Part shown: in pieces, positions 7,033 through 14,763 of the stretch
Numbering within the stretch: the first letter of the stretch is position 1
Layout of the letters: the number at the start of each line of letters is the position of its first letter
The notes under the pieces: model-generated
Seen by the model: the letters and a program-made list of their open reading frames with translations, nothing else
Databases searched by the model: none
Told to the model about the DNA's origin: nothing
Position numbers and translations under genes: made by a program
Source of the DNA: G963663735 sp963663735
GTDB taxonomy: Bacteria > Acidobacteriota > UBA6911 > RPQK01 > JAPXNP01
Reading direction: 5' to 3'
Assembly: GCA_963663735.2 (NCBI GenBank)
Contig: CAXXHN010000002.1
Location: 1,116,001 to 1,180,000 of the forward strand
Length of the DNA: 64,000 bases

Positions 7033-9675
7033 ATGAAAAATACGACACTATTGTTAATTTTCGCTGTTTTCGCAACATTGCTGTCCCCGGGGATTTGCGC
7101 CCAGGATTTTCAGTTCATGCCAGGTGCCGAATACGATACGGCGATTCCAACACTCAAGGAAGTGTTGGGATATACCAGCGGCGAAAAAATCACTTCAGTT
7201 GCGGATATGGTGAAGTACTTGAAAGCGCTGGAACAGTCTTCCTCCAAAATGCTGTTGGTTCCTTATGCCGAAAGCTGGGAAGGAAGAACCCTCTATTACG
7301 CTGTTATCTCCTCCGAGCAGAACATTAGCCGGCTTGACCAGATAAAATCAGATATTCAAAAGATTGCTTTTCCCGTAAACGCCGATGAAGAAAAGCTTCT
7401 TGATGGCCTGCCTGCGGTAGCCTGGCTGGCTTGTGGAGTTCACGGAAGCGAAATTTCAGGCCCTGAATCAACCCTGGTGACCATCTATCATCTCCTGGCA
7501 TCACGCAATGATGAAATGGTCGACAACATCCTTAATAACTGCATCACTATCATTGATCCAACCCAGAACCCAGACGGCCGGGAGCGGTTTATCAATTATT
7601 TCAACCAGCGGGTAGGCAGATGGCCCGATGCTGATCCCCAAGCCGCAGAGCATAATGAAACCTGGCCCGGAGGAAGATTCAACCATTACCTTTTTGACAT
7701 GAACCGGGACTGGTTCGCCATGACCCAGCCCGAAACCAGGGGAAGAATAAAAATTTACCAGGAATGGTATCCCCAGGTATTGGCGGACCTGCATGAGATG
7801 GGTGGAGATTCCACGTTCTATTTTGCGCCTCCAGCCATTCCCCTCAATCCGGAAATCACCAACGCGCAGGATGAATGGCTTCACAAAATAGGACGGAATC
7901 ATGGCAAATGGTTCGACAAGATGCGATTCGACTACTACACCCGTGAAGTCTTCGACTCTTTCTACCCCGGGTATGGTGAAGGTTGGCCAATGTTCCAGGG
8001 AACAATCGGAATGACCTACGAACAGGGGTCTGTCCGCGGCTTGGTGCGGGAACGTTCCGACAACACCACCATGGACTACAAGGAAACGATTCAGCACCAG
8101 TTTATCGCCTCGATTTCAACCCTGGAAGCCGCTTCCAATAATCGGGAAGAGCTGGTAAAAAGTTTTTACAATTACCGGAAAGACGCGGCTGAAGGTAAAT
8201 ATCCCAGAGACGTGAAAGAAATCATACTGGCCGAAGGCCCAGATCCGGCAAGGACCATGAAACTGGTTAATTCCCTGACAGAACAGGGAATAAAAGTTTT
8301 AAGGGCCACCTCAGATTTTAGCAATGACCAGGCCCGGGACTACTACAGCGATGATTTCAGCAAAACCAAGTTTCCCAAAGGTTCCTACATAATCCCCCTT
8401 GCCCAGCCGGCCGGGCACCTGGCCGCGACCCTGCTGATGCGCCACACCCCCCAGGGGGAAGAGTTCATTGAAATCCAGAGGAAAAGGAAGGAAAAAGGGC
8501 TTGGAGACCAGATCTATGACCTGACAGCCTGGTCACTTCCCCTGCTTTTCGATATAAAAGCCTGGGAAACCGGGGCACCTTCAACTGCAAATAGCGAACC
8601 AGTAACATCACCCCTGGAGCCTGAAGGAGAAGTGATAGGAGGCAAGGCTTCACTGGCATACCTGGTCCCCTGGGGTACCCAGTCCTCTGCAAAATTGCTG
8701 GCGGAATTATTCCGGCGGGATATCAGGGTGTTTGCTTCTGACTTGCCTTTTACTATTTTGGACCGTGATTTTCCGTCAGGGTCACTTATCGTTAAAACCA
8801 AAAATAATCCCGACAACCTTTTCCAGCAGATATCAGAAGCCGCTTCCGCAACCGGGGCATCCGTTTACGCTACCGGTTCCAGTTGGGTGAGCTCGGGACC
8901 TAATTTCGGCAGTGACAATGTTATATACCTGGAAAAACCCAGGATTGCTCTCCTCTATGACCAGCCGACCAATCCTTCAGCTGCAGGAGCCTCCAGGTAT
9001 ATCCTGGAGCAGCAGTATGGATACCCGGTTACCCTTCTCCAGGGCATGAATATCGGCAGGACCGACTTGTCACGTTACAACGTCCTGATAGTTCCTCCCT
9101 GTTATGGGTCCACTCTGAATCGGGCTCTCGGCGGCAGCGGAATTAACCGGATCAAAGACTGGGTCAGGCAGGGAGGAACCTTGGTGGCACTTGGTTCCTC
9201 AACTGAATTCCTTACAGATGAAAAAGTCGGACTCCTGGCTACCAGGGCTGAATTCAAGGCGGACCCGGAAAATGCTGTCAATAAAAAATCCAATGACAAA
9301 GAAAAGAAACAATCCAGACCTGACAATATCCCAGGGGCGATCCTGCGGGTGAAACTTGACAATACCCACTGGCTCGCCTACGGCTATGGTGAGGAAAGCC
9401 AGATCCTGGTGGAAAGCAACCGGGTATACACTCCCCTCGACATCCAGGACGGAAGCAACGTTGCCCTTTATAATGCCGACCCGGCCATGGTTATGGTGAG
9501 CGGTTTTGCCTGGGAAGAATCCCTGCAGCAGATCGCCGGCAAGGCCTGTTTGCTTTGCCAGCCATCAGGGGCAGGCAATGTGGTGGCTTTCTCCGAAGAC
9601 CCCAATTACCGGGCCTTCCAGGACGGAACCAACCTGCTATTCCTAAACGCTGTATTTTTCGGGCCGGGGCATTAA
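7033..9675 (+). CDS. Secreted M14-family zinc carboxypeptidase, large
   Basis: The 880-residue product has a clean signal peptide (cleavage likely after ICA, residue 23). Residues about 40-370 are an M14 peptidase domain: zinc ligands HGSE (His137, Glu140), the third ligand in DLHEMGGDS, substrate-binding NPDGRERF, and the catalytic Glu in TYEQGSVRG. The rest has a glutamine-amidotransferase-like fold region (LRDPARTM-type strands are replaced here by IALLYDQPTN and VPPCYG, then DWVRQGGTLVALGSST). Large M14 proteins of this layout are periplasmic or secreted exopeptidases. AGGA precedes the ATG. Its TAA stop lies inside the arm of an inverted repeat shared with the convergent pyruvate kinase gene. 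Confidence 0.88.
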   Translation: MKNTTLLLIFAVFATLLSPGICAQDFQFMPGAEYDTAIPTLKEVLGYTSGEKITSVADMVKYLKALEQSSSKMLLVPYAESWEGRTLYYAVISSEQNISRLDQIKSDIQKIAFPVNADEEKLLDGLPAVAWLACGVHGSEISGPESTLVTIYHLLASRNDEMVDNILNNCITIIDPTQNPDGRERFINYFNQRVGRWPDADPQAAEHNETWPGGRFNHYLFDMNRDWFAMTQPETRGRIKIYQEWYPQVLADLHEMGGDSTFYFAPPAIPLNPEITNAQDEWLHKIGRNHGKWFDKMRFDYYTREVFDSFYPGYGEGWPMFQGTIGMTYEQGSVRGLVRERSDNTTMDYKETIQHQFIASISTLEAASNNREELVKSFYNYRKDAAEGKYPRDVKEIILAEGPDPARTMKLVNSLTEQGIKVLRATSDFSNDQARDYYSDDFSKTKFPKGSYIIPLAQPAGHLAATLLMRHTPQGEEFIEIQRKRKEKGLGDQIYDLTAWSLPLLFDIKAWETGAPSTANSEPVTSPLEPEGEVIGGKASLAYLVPWGTQSSAKLLAELFRRDIRVFASDLPFTILDRDFPSGSLIVKTKNNPDNLFQQISEAASATGASVYATGSSWVSSGPNFGSDNVIYLEKPRIALLYDQPTNPSAAGASRYILEQQYGYPVTLLQGMNIGRTDLSRYNVLIVPPCYGSTLNRALGGSGINRIKDWVRQGGTLVALGSSTEFLTDEKVGLLATRAEFKADPENAVNKKSNDKEKKQSRPDNIPGAILRVKLDNTHWLAYGYGEESQILVESNRVYTPLDIQDGSNVALYNADPAMVMVSGFAWEESLQQIAGKACLLCQPSGAGNVVAFSEDPNYRAFQDGTNLLFLNAVFFGPGH

Positions 9676-9862
9676 TTAACAATTAACGGTTGACGATTCC
9701 GGGCAGGAAGCGGTGCCGCAGGCAGCAACAAAGCAGCACTGGAAGCTCGAAAGGAAGTAGCCCAGGATGAAGGCACAGCCTGAATCCTGGGCTGAAGAAG
9801 CCCTGGGAGAGATGACCATTTCAATTCCCCTTGAAAATCGTCAATCTTCAATTGTTAATTAA
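9672..9862. repeat. 191-bp element with 27-bp imperfect terminal inverted repeats
   Basis: Left arm 9672-9698 and right arm 9836-9862 are reverse complements at 24 of 27 positions and end in the palindrome TTAATTAA. Both arms have the seven-base rhythm (AATTAAC AATTAAC ...; AATCGTC AATCTTC ...). The stop codon of the M14 gene (9673-9675) is in the left arm and the stop of the pyruvate kinase gene (9859-9861) in the right arm. The interior holds a strong hairpin at 9759-9793 (AGCCCAGGAT paired with ATCCTGGGCT) that recurs elsewhere in the window. It looks like a small non-coding mobile or REP-like element that landed between two convergent genes. Confidence 0.8.
9759..9793 (+). repeat. Hairpin module C, copy 1 (CCCAGGAT...ATCCTGGG)
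   Basis: Stem AGCCCAGGAT/ATCCTGGGCT with an inner AGGC/GCCT pair. The copy at 50798-50828, read on the other strand, has CCCAGGGT...ACCCTGGG. A G-to-A change on one side is matched by C-to-T on the other, so pairing is kept. Looser copies are at 54404-54435 and 56175-56208. Confidence 0.8.
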
Positions 9863-11285
9863 ATTGTATCAACCCTGATAAGATTAGTGGTTCCGGTAAC
9901 ATTCAGCGGAATTCCGGCAGTCAGGACTATTTTCATCCCGGATTTCAAATCGGATTTTTCCTTTAGAAACCTGACAACTGACGGGTAGATATCTCCCATA
10001 TTTTCAATTTCATCCATCATAATCGGGTTCACACCCCAGAAAAGTGCCATCCTGCGGTAGGTGTCAAGCACCGGGGTGAGCGCAAGTATCGGCTTGCCAG
10101 GCCGGTACTTGGAAACCAGCCTGGCGGTGCTGCCGGAGTAGGTACAGGTGATAAGGGCGGCTGCCTTAACATCATAGGCCAGCTGGCATGCTGCCTGAGC
10201 GACAGCCTGGGTAGAGGTAAGGGTATCTTTCTGGTGCAGCCGTTCTCTCCAGGGTTTGGTCGGGAATGAAGCATCAGTATCCGCGGCAATCCGTGCCATC
10301 ATTCCCGCAGCTTCCACCGGATACATGCCAATCGCTGTTTCCTCCGAAAGCATCACGGCATCACTTCCATCCAGGATGGCATTGGCAACATCAGTTACTT
10401 CCGCTCTGGTAGGCTCGGATTATCCACCATCGAACGGAGCATCTGGGTGGCCGTTATTACCGGTATCCTGGCATCAGCTGCCTTCTTGATGAGCATTTTC
10501 TGGACCTGGGGAACCTTGAAGAGAGGAGTTTCCACCCCTAGATCTCCACGGGCTACCATTATGCCATCCACCAGGGCGATAATTGCGTCAATGTTAGTAA
10601 TGGCTTCATGTTTTTCTATCTTGGCAATTAGTGGAATGTCTCCGCCCATCTTTTTCATTAAAAAACGGGCTACTTCCACGTCCCTGTCATTCCTCACAAA
10701 GGAAAGCGCGACATAATCCACTCCCTGGGCAATTCCGAAGGCAAGGTCTTTTTCGTCTTTTTCAGACAGGATCGGCACTGATATGGAGCCCGAAGGAAGG
10801 TTTATCCCCTTGTGAGAGCTCAGCTCTCCCCCTATAACCACCCGGCAGACAATGTCTCCCTTTGCCTTCTCTACCCGCATGATCTCTAATTCAATTGCCC
10901 CGTCAGCAAGGAGGAGGGTGTCACCCTCATGGACCTCCTGCGGCAAGTTTCGGTAAGTGACAGAGACCGTCTTCTCATCCCCGGGCACGTCACGGTTGGT
11001 GATTGTGAAATCCTCACCGGATTCCAGCTTGACATGATCCTCGGCAATAACTCCGATCCTGATCTTGGGCCCGGCCAGATCCTGGAGTATTGCCACCGGT
11101 TTACCCAGATGGCCGGATATTTCCCTGATCCTCTTTATCGTTTCCCCATGCTCTTCCTGGCTGCCATGGGAAAAATTCAGCCTGGCAACATTCATGCCTG
11201 CCTCAATTAAAGCTTGTAACCTTTCATAGTCCCTGGAAGCTGGACCAATGGTACACACGATTTTTGTTTTTCGATTGTTTTTCAT
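9859..11285 (-). pseudogene. pyk: Pyruvate kinase, interrupted by a one-base deletion
   Basis: Two adjacent frames encode one pyruvate kinase. Codons 1-296 (11285 to 10395) carry TKIVCTIGPASRDYERL, NVARLNFSHG and the active-site signature IPLIAKIEKHEAI followed by MVARGDLGVE; they end in the out-of-frame tail NPSLPERK. The second frame (ending at 9859) resumes with DVANAILDGSDAVMLSEETA and the C-terminal domain. Adding one base near 10414-10415 (AGGCTCGG to AGGCCTCGG on the + strand) restores NPRPTRAEVTDVANAI and a 475-residue enzyme, the normal length. Pyruvate kinase makes ATP and pyruvate from PEP and ADP. Everything else looks functional, so a sequencing or assembly error is as likely as a real mutation. 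Confidence 0.9.
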
Positions 11286-11550
11286 ATCAAGGGTATTCTA
11301 TTCCATACCAACCATCTGAATTATGTAGTTACTGTAAAAAAACGGTTAAGAATCGGCTGTCGATTGAGAGGTTTCGCGTTAAATCTTCAACTATCTATTA
11401 TCCATGAATAATCACCAGCAAATAATCTTATCAATTATTCCGAAGATCGGATACCCCCGACTCCGCTTTGCTGCGCTCAGCGGGAAATCCTAAATCCTAA
11501 ATTCTGGTCAGGTTGGATACTTTATTGAAATCCTGCGACTATTAGTGTGG
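11286..11550. other. Spacer upstream of pyk, with a short heptamer array
   Basis: About 265 bases upstream of the pyruvate kinase gene, so its promoter should be here, but no clear -35/-10 pair stands out. At 11485-11504 there is AATCCTA AATCCTA AATTC, a member of the seven-base array family, preceded by a GC-rich stretch with GCTGCGCTCAGCGGG. No coding frame was seen. Confidence 0.45.
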
Positions 11551-11879
11551 TTAGTGTTCGTCTGGCTGGGTGTTTCTGAGAATAACTCGAAGATTTTTAC
11601 CGATTGCCTGGATTCATCAAGAAGATGATTGCGCTGCGCATCCAATCATTCACTAATTGGACCAATCAGTTGTAGCCAGTATCCAGCTACTTAGACCTCG
11701 TTACGGCGGATCTTAATCCTCATCCTGAAATCCGTCCTGCTCAAATGATTATGAGCCTCAACATACTTTGCCCCAACTGATCCTGATGATCTGGGTATGT
11801 TTCTCACCAATTGTCTGACCTGTTTCGCGAAGGCAAATGTTCGATCTTCCAGGTCATACTGTGTCGCCCTGTCGGTCAT
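11551..11879 (-). pseudogene. Decayed four-helix-bundle (S23/IVS-type) protein gene
   Basis: Reading from the ATG at 11879, the frame encodes YDLEDRTFAFAKQVRQLV, then RSSGSVGAKYVEAHNHLS and DFRMRIKIRRNE, the core of the TIGR02436 four-helix-bundle family. Several lesions are visible. About 14 residues normally found between the two helices (after NIP) are missing. An in-frame TAA stands at 11691-11693, followed by GYWLQLIGPISE in the same frame. Next comes an in-frame TGA, then AQRNHLLDESRQSVKIF, and finally a frameshift leading to VILRNTQPDEH and a TAA at 11551-11553. The family is known as 23S rRNA intervening-sequence ORFs and as scattered intergenic genes. Here it lies among dispersed repeats. 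Confidence 0.85.
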
Positions 11880-11955
11880 GGCGTCTCACCCCTACCCATA
11901 TATAACGACACAAAATCCTGATCTACACACTTTCTAATGTTTACTGGACTCATTT

Positions 11956-12059
11956 TGAATTTAGAGTTTCGGATTTTTCATTTCCAGCTGATCCAGCGAA
12001 GCGGGGTCGGATTTAAAATTTCGGATTTCCCTCCCCGGGTGGCTCCGGCTCGGGGAGGG
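11956..12059. repeat. Heptamer arrays and a 9-bp GC hairpin
   Basis: From 11956 the spacer reads GAATTTA GAGTTTC GGATTTT TCATTTC, and from about 12008 GGATTTA AAATTTC GGATTTC: two arrays of the seven-base family on the opposite strand sense. They run into a hairpin at 12029-12059, CCCTCCCCG paired with CGGGGAGGG. The 320 bases between the pseudogene and the sigma-54 promoter contain no other coding signal. Confidence 0.65.
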
Positions 12060-12198
12060 CTTTAGGTACCTCAATATGAAATACTGTGTAAGCAGTTACA
12101 CACAAAGCTCATACTCAGTCTCTCTCGATCTGATTTCAGATTTTATCAGAGCCTTTTCCTGTTGATTAATCGACTTTTAGATAAAATTTTTCACCCAT

Positions 12199-12214
12199 CG
12201 GCACAAAAATTGCA
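12199..12214 (+). promoter_or_regulatory. Sigma-54 (-24/-12) promoter of the PEP-CTERM gene
   Basis: The sequence CGGCACAAAAATTGCA has GG at 12200-12201 and GC at 12212-12213, exactly ten bases between them, and matches the consensus TGGCAC-N5-TTGC at all but the first base. It is on the correct strand, about 205 bases before the ATG of the PEP-CTERM protein gene. The nearby prsR gene encodes a sigma-54 activator, and PrsK/PrsR/RpoN control of PEP-CTERM genes is established in Zoogloea, so this is a likely PrsR target. The space between promoter and ATG is unusually long. Confidence 0.75.
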
Positions 12215-12418
12215 TATTATTCATCAGAATGTCGTTAACATAAGGGATGTATCCCGGAATTTGTGACACATTTTTAAAAACGGGAACAGGATTAAATGCG
12301 TATAATTTCTTAATAATCGCTTTAAATATCCTAAAAATGAACAAATTTTGTGTTAAACTCAGTAACAAAAAGAATGTGTTTCACGCAGGTGCTTATAAAA
12401 AGCAGGGACAGGACGATC

Positions 12419-13051
12419 ATGAGATTTAAAATATGCGCTATATTTTTTATGGTGCTCTTATTCATAAATATCCCGATTTACGCTGATTTCGCGGAAATTT
12501 ATGAATCAGGTTCCGACAGTTTCATCCCAGGCCTGGATTTAAACAGCCTGCTGTTGGGGCTGGGTGAAAAAAGTAATACTTCCCTGGCAGCCCAGTTTGC
12601 TACAGTAACCGGATCGCTGGAAAAGGGGCAGGTTGAATTATCGCTGGATCTCAATTCACTGCTTCAGTCCGGAATTCCCTGGTTCTGGGACGGATGGCAC
12701 AAAGGATGGTTGCTTAATCTCCCTTCCCTGGGGTTGAATCCATCCATTTACAACAACATGGTCCTTACCTTTGAGTTGATACTTACTGACGGAACCATAA
12801 CCCAGACCAGCGGGTCCGTGGTCGCGCCAAATACCGGCGGAATCGCGCTCCTGGTCGGGCTGGATGGGCTTAACCTTTCTTCATGCCTCACCGGAACACT
12901 TAACCTGGTACTCGCGCTAAATGAGACTGCTCCGCCTTATCAGGTTGCGGTACCGGAACCCGGCTTGATCCTGCTTCTTGGTTTTGGAATAGTAGGCGTT
13001 GTTATTGCCAGGTTTGTTTACAATAAAAAAGCATTCAAGGGAAAAGCATAA
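12419..13051 (+). CDS. PEP-CTERM sorting-signal surface protein
   Basis: A 210-residue exported protein with a signal peptide at the N-terminus (MRFKICAIFFMVLLFINI, cleavage likely after IYA). At the C-terminus is a PEP-CTERM sorting signal: VPEPG, then a hydrophobic helix (LILLLGFGIVGVVIARFVY) and a basic tail (KKAFKGKA). An exosortase would cut at the PEP motif. The mature part is short, with two LDLNSLL segments and a tryptophan-rich patch (WFWDGWHKGW). I start at 12419 because the signal peptide begins there; an upstream in-frame start at 12350 would add 23 residues before it. A sigma-54 promoter lies upstream and an intrinsic terminator downstream, so it is a one-gene unit beside prsR/prsK. 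Confidence 0.85.
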   Translation: MRFKICAIFFMVLLFINIPIYADFAEIYESGSDSFIPGLDLNSLLLGLGEKSNTSLAAQFATVTGSLEKGQVELSLDLNSLLQSGIPWFWDGWHKGWLLNLPSLGLNPSIYNNMVLTFELILTDGTITQTSGSVVAPNTGGIALLVGLDGLNLSSCLTGTLNLVLALNETAPPYQVAVPEPGLILLLGFGIVGVVIARFVYNKKAFKGKA

Positions 13052-13069
13052 GTAGTACTTACCCTTTAC

Positions 13070-13110
13070 AAAGGGGAGACCAATCATTACGATTGGCTCC
13101 CCTTTTTTTT
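13070..13110 (+). terminator. Intrinsic terminator of the PEP-CTERM gene
   Basis: Stem AAGGGGAG-CCAATC pairs with GATTGG-CTCCCCTT around an ATTAC loop, followed by a run of eight T. It starts 19 bases after the stop codon at 13051. This is the clearest rho-independent terminator in the window. Confidence 0.92.
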
Positions 13111-13150
13111 GTGCTTCCACCATGCCACCTGCGGTGAGAAAAACAAACAA

Positions 13151-13220
13151 AAAATCCTAAATCCGTAATCCAGCCTTCCAACCACTACTTTTCGGATTTC
13201 GAATTTAGGATTTTGAATTT
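13151..13220. repeat. Pair of opposed heptamer arrays
   Basis: AATCCTA AATCCGT AATCCAG at 13153-13173 faces GGATTTC GAATTTA GGATTTT GAATTTC at 13193-13220. The two arrays are roughly reverse complements and could form a large imperfect hairpin in the spacer between the PEP-CTERM terminator and the 3' end of prsR. Confidence 0.65.
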
Positions 13221-13247
13221 CCCGCCTGAGTCCCGCTAAGGCAATAC

Positions 13248-14621
13248 TCAGGAAGTTTCTTGTTTGTTCAAGCCATGCTTTTCGATTATTTCATAGAGTG
13301 TGGGGCGGCTTATTCCCAGGGCGAGGGCCGCGGAACTGATATTTCCCTTACAGGTTTCCAGCGCTTCTTCCGCCATCTCCATCTCCATGGCTTCTCTGGC
13401 CTCTTTCAGATTCATCCCAGAGAAGCGTCCTTTTCCGGTTTCAAAACCCAGGTCTGCCGGTAAAATCCGCTGCCCCTCAGCCATAATCATGGCCCTGCGG
13501 ACCCTGTTTTCCAGCTCCCGGATATTGCCGGGCCAGCCATATTCACGAATTGCCTGCACCGCTGTCTGGGAAAACCCGCTGATTTGCTTTTTCCCTTCAT
13601 CAGCAAATCCCTGCAGGAAACTGTTGGCAAGCAGTGGAATATCATCTCCTCGTTTTCTTAAGGGAGGCACCTCGACAGTAACAACAGCCAGGCGGTAAAA
13701 CAGGTCCTCCCTGAACATCCCCTCCCGGATTGATTCATCCAGGTCAATGTTGGTAGCCGCCAACACCCTGGTTTCGGTTTCAATTTCAGTATTTCCACCA
13801 ACCCTCCTCAGCTTGCCGTCGTTGAGGAAACGGAGGAGTTTAACCTGTAATGGAGGAGGTAGCTCCCCTATTTCGTCTAATAACAGTGTCCCGCCTGAAG
13901 CCATTTCAAGCAACCCTATCCTACGGTCTATCGCGCCGGTGAAAGCCCCTTTTTCGTGTCCGAACAATTCGCTTTCCAGCAGGTTCTCAGGAATTGCCCC
14001 ACAGTTGATCGGAACAAATTCTCCCTTCCTTCTCCGGCTCAGGTTATGGATTGCCTTAGCGACCAGTTCCTTGCCTGTCCCGTTTTCACCAGTAATCAGG
14101 ACCGGTGCGTCACTGGTTGCAACTTTTCTTACCTTGGAAAACACTTCCTGCATGATGGGGCTTGTGCCAAGCATGTCTTCAAAGACATCATCAGGACGAG
14201 GTTCACGGCGGAGGCGGCTGATCTCATCCTCCATTTCATACAGGTTAAATGCCCTCTCCAGTACAACTTTCAGAACATCCGTATCAATGGGTTTGTTAAA
14301 AAAATCATAAGCGCCCTGCCGTATCGCTTTCAGGGCGTTCTTTCTTTCTTCCTGGCCCGTAATTACAATGACCTTGGTCCTTGGTTCAGATCCGATAATC
14401 TGGTCAAGGGTTAAAAAACCCTCCTCAACCCCTCCGGGATGAGGGGGCAATCCCAGGTCAAGGCAGACCACCGGAGGATGTTTTGTCTCAATAACTGCCA
14501 GGGCTTCCTCTCTGTCTCCGGCCTGGTTCACTTCATACAGGTCATTTAATGCCCACTTCATCTGGCTCCTGATACCAGCTTCATCGTCGACAATCAATAA
14601 GATTTTTTTTGAAGGACACAA
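13248..14621 (-). CDS. prsR: PEP-CTERM-system response regulator, sigma-54 activator
   Basis: PrsR has three parts. A receiver domain carries VDDEAGIRSQMKWAL and the phospho-accepting Asp in CLDLGLPPHPGG. The AAA+ sigma-54 interaction domain has Walker A GENGTGKELVAKAIH, the RpoN contact loop GAFTGA and Walker B LLLDEIGELP. A Fis-type helix-turn-helix ends it (AALALGISRPTLYEIIEKHG). The receiver is the type found in PrsR proteins next to PEP-CTERM loci. I favour the TTG at 14619-14621 (457 residues), with AGGAAGAGG about eight bases upstream, over an ATG at 14717 that adds 32 atypical residues. Just downstream of prsK on the same strand, it forms a two-component operon. Confidence 0.93.
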   Translation of the reverse strand: MCPSKKILLIVDDEAGIRSQMKWALNDLYEVNQAGDREEALAVIETKHPPVVCLDLGLPPHPGGVEEGFLTLDQIIGSEPRTKVIVITGQEERKNALKAIRQGAYDFFNKPIDTDVLKVVLERAFNLYEMEDEISRLRREPRPDDVFEDMLGTSPIMQEVFSKVRKVATSDAPVLITGENGTGKELVAKAIHNLSRRRKGEFVPINCGAIPENLLESELFGHEKGAFTGAIDRRIGLLEMASGGTLLLDEIGELPPPLQVKLLRFLNDGKLRRVGGNTEIETETRVLAATNIDLDESIREGMFREDLFYRLAVVTVEVPPLRKRGDDIPLLANSFLQGFADEGKKQISGFSQTAVQAIREYGWPGNIRELENRVRRAMIMAEGQRILPADLGFETGKGRFSGMNLKEAREAMEMEMAEEALETCKGNISSAALALGISRPTLYEIIEKHGLNKQETS

Positions 14622-14733
14622 TTTGAACACCTCTTCCTGAATATAAAAAGAAATGGCTGGTGATGCTGAAAAAATGAGGGGAACCCTTATCAGCCCCCTT
14701 CTTTCACGATCCGGCAACTTTGCAACCTTAGCA

Positions 14734-14754
14734 AATCGTCAATCGTCAATTCTC
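14734..14754. repeat. Heptamer array between prsK and prsR
   Basis: Three units in register, AATCGTC AATCGTC AATTCTC, in the short gap between prsK and prsR. It belongs to the seven-base array family of the window. Confidence 0.6.
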
Positions 14755-14763
14755 CTGATGTCC

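Noticed and set aside
12177..12368. Open frame on the - strand upstream of the PEP-CTERM gene
   Set aside because: It covers the sigma-54 promoter and leader; the translation is composition-driven and has no recognisable motif.
13747..14310. Long open frame antisense to prsR
   Set aside because: It is the complement of a strongly conserved AAA+ domain gene; the opposite-strand frame is a by-product of its codon use.
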